Shown here: piece by piece, positions 58,192 to 64,000 of the stretch | How the letters are laid out: each line of letters opens with the position of its first letter | Numbering within the stretch: the first letter of the stretch is position 1 | DNA from: Nonomuraea turcica | GTDB lineage: Bacteria > Actinomycetota > Actinomycetes > Streptosporangiales > Streptosporangiaceae | Assembly (NCBI RefSeq): GCF_030718205.1 | Contig: NZ_JAUZQF010000006.1 | Location: 424,471-488,470, forward strand | DNA: 64,000 bases | Reading direction: 5' to 3' | Program-made: the position numbers and the translations under genes | Notes under the pieces: model-generated | The model's input: the letters and a program-made list of their open reading frames with translations, nothing else | Databases searched by the model: none | Told to the model about the DNA's origin: nothing

Positions 58192-59652
58192 TCACTTGTT
58201 CAGCACCGCCTCCAGCACGGCTTTTGCGATCGGGGCGGCCGTGTGGCCGCCTGTCGCCTCCGCGCCGACGTTCGCGGCGCCGGACTCGACGATCACCGCC
58301 AGCGCCACCTTCGGGTCCTCCGCGGGCGCGAAGGAGATGAACCAGGCGTGCGGCGGCTGGCCGTCGGCCGTCTCCGCGGTGCCCGTCTTACCCGCTACTT
58401 GGACGCCCGGCACCTGCGCCAGGTTGGCCGTGCCGTTGTTGACGACGCTCACCATCATCTCGCGCAGCTTGCCCGCCGTCTCGGTGCTGACCGCCTCCGT
58501 CAGCTCGTCGGGCTTGGCCTCGTCGACCGTGTCACCCTTGGCGTCGGTGATCTTGTTGACGAGGTACGGCTTCATCACCGCGCCCTCGTTGGCGATGCCG
58601 GCGGCGATCATGGCCATCTGCAGCGGCGTCATCCGGTTGCTGCGCTGCCCGATCGAGGCCATCGCCACGGCCGCCTGATCCTCCTTGGGGCCGAAATCGC
58701 TGTCGGCCACCGACATCGGCACGGCGATCTGCTCACCCATGCCGAACCTCTCCGTCTGCCTGTTCATTTTGTCGTAGCCCAGCTCCATGCCCATCTTGCC
58801 GAAGGGCGTGTTGCAAGACTTCTCCAGCGCGAACGTCAGCGTGACCGAGCCGGAGCCGCAGGCCGCGCCGCCGTAGTTGGGCAGACTGATGGTGGTGTTG
58901 GGCAGCGGCAGCCGCTGTGGGGCGTCCACAGTGGTGTCCGGGCCGCGCGAGGAGTCGTCCTCCAGGTACGCCGCCATCGTCACCACCTTGAACGTCGACC
59001 CCGGCGGGTACGTCTGGCCGATGGTGCGGTTGAGCAGCGGCTGGCTCTTCTCCTTGGCCAGCTCGTCGTAGCGCGTGAAGACCTTGCCCTTGTCGGTGCC
59101 CGACAGCTCGGTGGGGTCGTAGGTCGGCAGCGAGACCATCGCCAGGATCGCGCCGGTCTTCGGGTCGAGCGCGATCACGGCGCCGCGCTTGCCGCTGTTG
59201 CGGAGCGCGTCGTAGGCCGCCTTCTGCGCCTTGGGGTTGATCGTGACCTCGACATTGGCGCCCTTGGTCGGCTCGCCGGTGAACAGGTCAATGCTCCGCC
59301 GCAGCAGCAGGTCCGCGCTGGAGCCGTCGAGCAGGTCGTTCTCGGACCTCTCGATCGCGCTCTCGCTCTCGGGCGAGAAGAAGCCGGTGACGTGCGCGTA
59401 GAGCTTGGCGTCCGGGTATTCCCTGGCGAACCTGAACTTCTTGCTCTCGGTCTCGACGGACTGCGCGATCACCTTGCCGCCCGCCACGATGCGTCCCCGC
59501 TCGATGGAGTACCGGGCGTAGTAGTTGCGGGTGTTGCGTGAGTCGCCGCTCAGCTCTTCCGCGCGGACCGCCTGCAGGATGTTCACATTGATCATCAGGA
59601 GCGCGAACATGACCAGGCAGGCCACGGCCGCGCGCTTCAGGGTCTTGTTCAT
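58192..59652 (-). CDS. pbpA: Penicillin-binding transpeptidase PbpA, 486 aa
   Basis: A short cytosolic tail and one membrane anchor (AAVACLVMFALLMINVNILQ) are followed by a PBP dimerisation domain and a transpeptidase domain. The active-site motifs are S-x2-K in PPGSTFKVVTM, S-x-N in EKSCNTPFG and KTG in VAGKTGTAE. It cross-links peptidoglycan outside the membrane and pairs with RodA; the genes overlap by 4 bp (ATGA), so synthase and transpeptidase are made together. A conserved target of the neighbouring kinases. Confidence 0.95.
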   Translation of the reverse strand: MNKTLKRAAVACLVMFALLMINVNILQAVRAEELSGDSRNTRNYYARYSIERGRIVAGGKVIAQSVETESKKFRFAREYPDAKLYAHVTGFFSPESESAIERSENDLLDGSSADLLLRRSIDLFTGEPTKGANVEVTINPKAQKAAYDALRNSGKRGAVIALDPKTGAILAMVSLPTYDPTELSGTDKGKVFTRYDELAKEKSQPLLNRTIGQTYPPGSTFKVVTMAAYLEDDSSRGPDTTVDAPQRLPLPNTTISLPNYGGAACGSGSVTLTFALEKSCNTPFGKMGMELGYDKMNRQTERFGMGEQIAVPMSVADSDFGPKEDQAAVAMASIGQRSNRMTPLQMAMIAAGIANEGAVMKPYLVNKITDAKGDTVDEAKPDELTEAVSTETAGKLREMMVSVVNNGTANLAQVPGVQVAGKTGTAETADGQPPHAWFISFAPAEDPKVALAVIVESGAANVGAEATGGHTAAPIAKAVLEAVLNK

Positions 59653-61031
59653 CGCTGGAACACCTGCGTCAGTCCTTCGTTCTGGATCGCCTGAGGCGGG
59701 GGCTTTCGCGCCGAATCCGACATTCTTACCAAAAGCGCGATAAGGATCCAGTTAGCCAGCAACGCCGAGCCGCCCTGGGACATGAACGGGGTGACCAGGC
59801 CGGTCAGGGGGATGAGGTTCGTCACGCCGCCGACGATGATGAACACCTGCCAGGCCAGGATGAACGACAGGCCGCCCGCCAGCAGCTTCGAGAACGGCTC
59901 GCGGGCCGCCAGCGAGGTGCGCAGGCCCCGCTCGACCAGCAGCGCGTAGAGCATGATCAGCGCCATCAGGCCGGTCAGGCCCAGTTCTTCGCCGATCGCG
60001 GCGAAGATGAAGTCGGAGAACGACAGCGGGATCAGGTCGGGATTGCCCTGCCCGAGCCCGGTGCCCAGGATGCCGCCGGCGCCGAGCCCGAAGAGGCTCT
60101 GCATGATCTGGTAGCTGCCGCCGATCTCCCGGTTGTAGAACTCGTCGGAGCTCGGGTTGAGCCAGATCTGGAAGCGGTCGCCGACGTGGTCGAAGGCCAT
60201 GCCCGCCAGAAAGGCGCCGCCCGCGAAGAGCAGCACGCCGATCAGCACCCACGACGTGCGCTGGGTGGCGATGTAGAGCATCGCGATGAACGTGCCGAAC
60301 AGCAGCAGCGACGTGCCCAGGTCCTTCTCGAAGACCAGGACGAGCAGGCTGAGCGCCCAGGTGACGAGGACGGGGCCGAGGTCCCTGGCCCGCGGCAGGT
60401 CGATGAAGAGCAGCCGCCGCCCGGCCAGCGCCAGCACGTCGCGCTTGGCCACGAGGTAACCGGCGAAGAAGACCACCAGCGCCAGCTTGGCGAACTCGCC
60501 GGGCTGGATGGAGAATCCGCCGATGCGGATCCAGATCTTGGCGCCCTGCACCTCGCTGAGTGAGGCGGGCAAGATCGCGGGGATGGCGAGGAGGACCAGG
60601 CCGACGGCGCCGGCGGTGTAGGTGAGGCGCTGCAGAATCCGGTGATCGCGGATCACGAGCAGCGTGGCCGTGAACATCACGACGCCGACCGCCGTCCACA
60701 TGATCTGGTTGGCGGCGGACGCACCGGGCATCTTCGCGGACTCGAGCCGGTAGATCATCACCAGGCCGAGGCCGTTGATCACGGTCACCAGCGGCAGGAT
60801 CAGCGGATCCGCCCACGGGGCGAACTTGGCCAGCACGATGTAGGCGACCGCCATCAGGCCGCCCAGACCCAGGCCGTACGTCAGCATGCCCGCCGGGATC
60901 TGGCCGTCGATCGCCAGGCCGACGTTGGCGTAGGCACCCATGACGATGCCCACCGCGAGCGCCAGCATGACCAGTTGGGCCACGCGGCGCTTGGCCGGCA
61001 TCGGGACGGGGGCTTCGGCGACTTCGCTCAT
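59649..61031 (-). CDS. rodA: SEDS-family peptidoglycan polymerase RodA/FtsW, 460 aa
   Basis: About 12 membrane helices in the SEDS arrangement. Key segments are GGFSIQPGEFAKLALVVFFA (P-G-E-F motif), VLVFEKDLGTSLLLFGTFI (E-K-D-L-G, catalytic Asp), SLFGLGAGGILGTGLGQGNP and FIFAAIGEELGLTG. It polymerises lipid II into glycan strands as partner of PbpA. Its stop overlaps the PbpA start, and its ATG directly follows the stop of the phosphatase gene, indicating a tight operon. Confidence 0.95.
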   Translation of the reverse strand: MSEVAEAPVPMPAKRRVAQLVMLALAVGIVMGAYANVGLAIDGQIPAGMLTYGLGLGGLMAVAYIVLAKFAPWADPLILPLVTVINGLGLVMIYRLESAKMPGASAANQIMWTAVGVVMFTATLLVIRDHRILQRLTYTAGAVGLVLLAIPAILPASLSEVQGAKIWIRIGGFSIQPGEFAKLALVVFFAGYLVAKRDVLALAGRRLLFIDLPRARDLGPVLVTWALSLLVLVFEKDLGTSLLLFGTFIAMLYIATQRTSWVLIGVLLFAGGAFLAGMAFDHVGDRFQIWLNPSSDEFYNREIGGSYQIMQSLFGLGAGGILGTGLGQGNPDLIPLSFSDFIFAAIGEELGLTGLMALIMLYALLVERGLRTSLAAREPFSKLLAGGLSFILAWQVFIIVGGVTNLIPLTGLVTPFMSQGGSALLANWILIALLVRMSDSARKPPPQAIQNEGLTQVFQR

Positions 61032-62324
61032 TTACTGCTGTTTCGTCTTGGTCGCGGTGGCGGATGGCGTGGGCGACGCACTCGTGGTCGCCGTCGTCTC
61101 GCTCGGCTGATCTCCGGAGAACTTCAACGCGTTGATTTTCGCCACGCCTTCGTCGACGGACAGGACGGGGATGCCGCTCCTGACCAGCGCTTGGTCAGCC
61201 TCGGACAGCTGGGAGAGCTGCCGTCCCGTGGGCTTGGAGACGCTGAAGAGCTGGAATCCGACCACCTCCTTCTGGATCCCCTTGAACACGACCACCTCGC
61301 CGTCCCTAGCACCGACGAAGAACTGGTCCTGGGTCCACTGGTATCCAAAATAGCCACCGGCGCCGACGGCGGCGATGGCTATGCAGAGCACGGTGACCAG
61401 CACGGGCCACACACGACGACGCTTGCCCGACCGCCGGGACGCCTGCGCGACCGGCTCGTCGAAGTCGTCGTCGGCGATCGCCGGCTGGGGTGCGGTCACC
61501 GCACTAGGTCGCCCCGGCGAGGTGTCCTGCGGATTCCCGCGCAGCCGGTTCATGCCCGCGGCGCCCACAACGGCCACCTCGGCAGGCACCTGCTGCCCAT
61601 CGGTGATCTCCAGGACGTCGGCCAGGACGCACGTGATGTTGTCCGGCCCGCCTCCCCTGTTCGCCAGGTCGATGAGCTGGCGGACGACCTCTTCCGGATC
61701 GTCGATGTTGGTGAGCGTGGCGTGCAGCGTCTCCGCGCTCACCACACCGGACAGCCCGTCCGAGCACAGCAGGTAACGGTCACCTACCTGCGCCTCCCGG
61801 AGCGTGAGATCGGGATCGACCTCGCCGCTGCCATCGAGAGCGCGCAGCAGGATCGAGCGCTGCGGATGCGTGGCGGCCTCTTCCGGCGTGATGCGCCCGT
61901 CGTCGACGAGCTGCTGCACCAGTGTGTGGTCATGGGTGATCTGGTAGAGCTCCCCGCGCCTGAGTAGGTAGGCGCGCGAGTCGCCGACGTGCACGAGGGC
62001 GACCTGGGTGCCGTGCCACAACATGGCCGTGAGAGTCGTGCCCATGCCTTTGAGGCTGGGATCCCGCCCCACCATTTCGTGCAGCTTGCGGTTGGCGTCG
62101 CGTACCGCTGCCTCGATGGCGTTGAGCAGGTCACCCCCCTGTTGGGCCTCTTCGAGAGAGGCCATGGCGGCGATGGCGACTGAGCTGGCCACCTCGCCGT
62201 GTGCGTGCCCGCCCATGCCGTCGGCGACGGCAAGCAGGCGGCCGCTAGCGTACGCCGAGTCCTCGTTTCCTTCGCGGAGGAGGCCGACGTCCGAGCGGGC
62301 GGCGTAGCGGAGTGCGATGGTCAT
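61032..62324 (-). CDS. pstP: PP2C-type serine/threonine phosphatase PstP, 430 aa
   Basis: The PP2C catalytic domain (residues 1-240) has metal-binding Asp residues in GNEDSAYAS and AVADGMGGHAHGE, then HVGDSRAYLLRRGEL, LLCSDGLSGV and GGPDNITCVLADV. A linker, one membrane helix (VWPVLVTVLCIAIAAVGAGG) and an outside domain of about 100 aa follow. It dephosphorylates the kinases and FHA proteins. ATGA overlap with fhaB upstream. Confidence 0.95.
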   Translation of the reverse strand: MTIALRYAARSDVGLLREGNEDSAYASGRLLAVADGMGGHAHGEVASSVAIAAMASLEEAQQGGDLLNAIEAAVRDANRKLHEMVGRDPSLKGMGTTLTAMLWHGTQVALVHVGDSRAYLLRRGELYQITHDHTLVQQLVDDGRITPEEAATHPQRSILLRALDGSGEVDPDLTLREAQVGDRYLLCSDGLSGVVSAETLHATLTNIDDPEEVVRQLIDLANRGGGPDNITCVLADVLEITDGQQVPAEVAVVGAAGMNRLRGNPQDTSPGRPSAVTAPQPAIADDDFDEPVAQASRRSGKRRRVWPVLVTVLCIAIAAVGAGGYFGYQWTQDQFFVGARDGEVVVFKGIQKEVVGFQLFSVSKPTGRQLSQLSEADQALVRSGIPVLSVDEGVAKINALKFSGDQPSETTATTSASPTPSATATKTKQQ

Positions 62325-62791
62325 TTGCGCAATTCAATGACTGTTTTGCCGACGCGGATCGGAACACCGAGCGGCACCGGGGTCGGGCGGGTGACTTTCG
62401 AGCGGTCGAGATAGGTCCCGTTGGTCGACCCGAGGTCTTCCACGATCCACTGACCGTCCTGAGGAAAGAGCCGGGCATGCCGGCTGGAAGCGTAGTCGTC
62501 AGTGACTACCAGCGTGGCGTCGTTCGCCCGGCCAATGGTGATGGGCGTCTCCGTGAGAGTGATGGTGGTGCCTTGCAGCGGGCCACCTGTGACGATGAGC
62601 TGGCGTGGCTCGCCCTTCTTGCTTTTGGGCTTCGCCACGGCCTTGGCGGGTTTGGCGGACTTGCGTGGACCCGCGGGAGCCGTGCGTGAACCGAACAAGT
62701 CAGTCCGGATCACGCCGACTGCGGCAATGACGAAGAACCACAGCACCGCCAGGAAGGCGAGCCGGATCAGCAGCAGCGTGAGCTCGGACAT
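62321..62791 (-). CDS. fhaB: FHA-domain protein FhaB (FipA-like), 156 aa
   Basis: An N-terminal membrane helix (LLLIRLAFLAVLWFFVIAAV), a basic Lys/Ala/Pro linker, then one FHA domain with ITIGRANDATLVVTDDYASS, RHARLF and DLGSTNGTYLDRSKV. The G-R, S-x2-H and STNGT motifs bind phosphothreonine. It links kinase output to the cell-wall machinery. Its stop overlaps the pstP start. Confidence 0.93.
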   Translation of the reverse strand: MSELTLLLIRLAFLAVLWFFVIAAVGVIRTDLFGSRTAPAGPRKSAKPAKAVAKPKSKKGEPRQLIVTGGPLQGTTITLTETPITIGRANDATLVVTDDYASSRHARLFPQDGQWIVEDLGSTNGTYLDRSKVTRPTPVPLGVPIRVGKTVIELRK

Positions 62792-62808
62792 GGACCGTTT
62801 GTCTACCT

Positions 62809-63549
62809 CTAATCGCGCCGGAACACCAGAGTCGTGCGCCCCAGGGTCACTCGCGTGCCGTTCTGGAGCTCGATCCTGCGTACCGGCTGGCCGTTGACGA
62901 AAGTGCCGTTCGTCGATCCCAAGTCGACGAGAACCACATTCTGGCCCTCGACGCGCAACTCCGCGTGATGCCGCGAAACGCCGGGATCGACTAGACGAAG
63001 ATCGCAGTCGGTGCCCCTGCCGAGCAAGGTCACCGGAGTGGTGAGCTCGTAGGAGCGGTCCCCCTGCGGATCGTCCTGGGTGGAGACGAGCAGCCTGGGC
63101 CGCCCGTTGAACGCGTGCGGCCGGGATGGAGGCAGGTCGCTCGCCGGCTGGCGAATCTCGTCCTGCTCCACCGTCGCGCCGCGGATGACGCCGGACCTGA
63201 TGCGGAACAAACCCACAGCCAGGTCGGCGGCGGTCTCGAAGCGAACCCGGACCGGTCCCACGAAAGAGTAGCCCTGCTCCTTGGCGTACTCCCTGGCGAG
63301 GTTGGCCAGCTCGTGACTGATGCTGTCGGCGTAGACCTCTAGCCGCTCGCTGTCGGTCGTGGACAGCTCAACCACGAAATCGTTGGGCACGAGCGTGCGA
63401 CCTTGAGCGACGATCGCCGCACGCTCATCCATCTCCCGCTGAACCGCGCTGGCGACCTCGACCGGCTGAAGGTCAGATTTGAACGCCCGCGCAAAGGCCC
63501 CCTCAACCAAGCCTTCGAGCCTTCGCTCGAAGCGCTGAAGGACTCCCAC
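62809..63549 (-). CDS. fhaA: FHA-domain protein FhaA with DUF3662 domain, 246 aa
   Basis: GTG 63549 follows AGGGAGG and gives the family start GVLQRFERRLEGLVEGAFAR. The N-terminal DUF3662 domain continues to about residue 120, followed by a linker and a C-terminal FHA domain (TLLGRGTDCDLRLVDPGVSR, HHAEL, DLGSTNGTFVNGQPVRR). A longer in-frame upstream extension lacks this fit. In mycobacteria FhaA binds phosphorylated MviN and PbpA-pathway proteins. First gene of the seven-gene minus-strand operon fhaA-fhaB-pstP-rodA-pbpA-kinase-pknB. Confidence 0.94.
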   Translation of the reverse strand: MGVLQRFERRLEGLVEGAFARAFKSDLQPVEVASAVQREMDERAAIVAQGRTLVPNDFVVELSTTDSERLEVYADSISHELANLAREYAKEQGYSFVGPVRVRFETAADLAVGLFRIRSGVIRGATVEQDEIRQPASDLPPSRPHAFNGRPRLLVSTQDDPQGDRSYELTTPVTLLGRGTDCDLRLVDPGVSRHHAELRVEGQNVVLVDLGSTNGTFVNGQPVRRIELQNGTRVTLGRTTLVFRRD

Positions 63550-63750
63550 CGGGTACCTCCCTTCCTCCGTGCATATGATCGCGTTCCCCAGACGCGTACG
63601 ACGCCCGGTTTCCGCTAGTCCCACGTCGCGGCGTTCCCCGGCGCCCGTCGGCAGTCGCGCCCAGCTCCTCCGCTCCCGTGTCTTATGCGATCGTATCCGG
63701 GTTCAGTACCAGTGGCTGTTCCGTGCTACTGTTTCTCCGCACCCAAAAAA

Positions 63751-63833
63751 GGGCGGGTGGCGGAACGGCAGACGCGCACGGTTCAGGTCCGTGTGTCCGA
63801 AAGGACGTGAGGGTTCAAATCCCTCCTCGCCCA
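63751..63833 (+). tRNA. tRNA-Leu(CAG)
   Basis: A class II tRNA, 83 nt: acceptor GGGCGGG/CTCGCCC, anticodon arm CACGG-TTCAGGT-CCGTG with anticodon CAG, variable arm GTGTCCGAAAGGACGT, and T-arm GAGGG-TTCAAAT-CCCTC. CCA is not encoded. This tRNA-Leu marks the end of the fha-pkn cluster in many actinomycetes. Confidence 0.93.
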
Positions 63834-63903
63834 CTCGGTGACTGGGGACTCTTGGTCGGAAGCATTCGCTTCCTCCCTCGGGTCCCCTCGTCGTGTTTAC
63901 CGG

Positions 63904-64000
63904 GGGATAACCCCCGGACCCCCAGCGTCTTCTGGGGGGCATGGCCCCCCAGACCCCCCGTCCCTGGGGGCTGTTGCCCTCAGACCCCCGTCTTCTCGGG
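63904..64000. repeat. GC-rich repeat block at right edge
   Basis: Several copies of a CCCCCAGAC/GGGGG motif, including a perfect hairpin CTGGGGGGC-ATG-GCCCCCCAG (63932-63952). It resembles the intergenic C5/G5 repeats of actinomycete genomes and may end tRNA-Leu transcription. It runs off the window. Confidence 0.5.

Noticed and set aside
57517..59541. Long antisense frame opposite the kinase and pbpA genes
   Set aside because: Composition typical of high-GC third-position bias; sense genes are well-known families.
1..64000. CRISPR-Cas, biosynthetic gene cluster, or intact prophage
   Set aside because: No cas, PKS/NRPS, capsid, terminase or portal-like genes were seen; the large regulators alone do not make a cluster.

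Overview
The window is high-GC actinobacterial DNA. The right third carries the oriC-proximal cell-division and signalling cluster of mycelial actinomycetes: ppiA, rhomboid protease, crgA, a trpG/pabA-type amidotransferase, then pknB, a second kinase, pbpA, rodA, pstP, fhaB and fhaA on the minus strand, followed by tRNA-Leu. A DLW-39 gene and a tRNA-Ala(UGC) gene lie further left. This gene set, with large AfsR/LAL-type regulators, an IS701 relic and DUF6907/DUF6247-type proteins, fits Streptosporangiales (Nonomuraea-like). That assignment is inference from content, not from a search.

Left part (1-28,337): a mosaic of mobile DNA. A 43-bp exact direct repeat (3046-3088 and 28295-28337) is the 3' half of the tRNA-Ala gene. 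It bounds a 25-kb island, and near-identical 19-bp motifs just inside each repeat look like integrase arm sites. The island holds an AfsR/SARP-type regulator, a CoiA-like protein, two beta-propeller proteins (one cytosolic, one a lipoprotein), a large MobF-type relaxase-helicase with a candidate oriT, an alpha/beta hydrolase and several unknown genes. Between them lie relics: IS701, a Tn7-like right end with tnsA/tnsB remnants, a recombinase tail, a tRNA-Lys fragment, and frameshifted or truncated genes. Left of the island a second integrase remnant ends against the left att copy, so elements appear to have accumulated in tandem at this tRNA. Further left are an ISL3 transposase remnant, a hydrolase cassette framed by related inverted repeats, and another recombinase tail.

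Middle part (28,384-51,900): chromosomal but variable. A phosphonatase-like HAD hydrolase and DLW-39 sit beside the tRNA. Then come a secreted protein with a His/Gly-rich linker; an MFS exporter coupled to an AhpD-like protein and divergent from a MocR regulator; a universal stress protein; two giant STAND ATPase regulators with a 57-aa ORF between them; an ArsR regulator coupled to a membrane coiled-coil protein, with a candidate operator; a membrane glycosyltransferase-like protein; a Baeyer-Villiger-type monooxygenase followed by an MBL-fold hydrolase, a broken PadR regulator and a shortened SRPBCC protein; a Rieske protein; and an OmpR-type two-component system divergent from a secreted protein with TTCAGG repeats between them. 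A protein of unknown function follows, with a perfect TetR-type palindrome just upstream.

Right part (51,982-64,000): the conserved cluster. Serine/threonine kinases, their PP2C phosphatase and two FHA adaptors are co-transcribed with the elongation or sporulation synthase pair PbpA/RodA. Most junctions overlap or nearly abut, which suggests translational coupling and links Ser/Thr phosphorylation to peptidoglycan synthesis. Convergent trpG and pknB are separated by two strong hairpin terminators.
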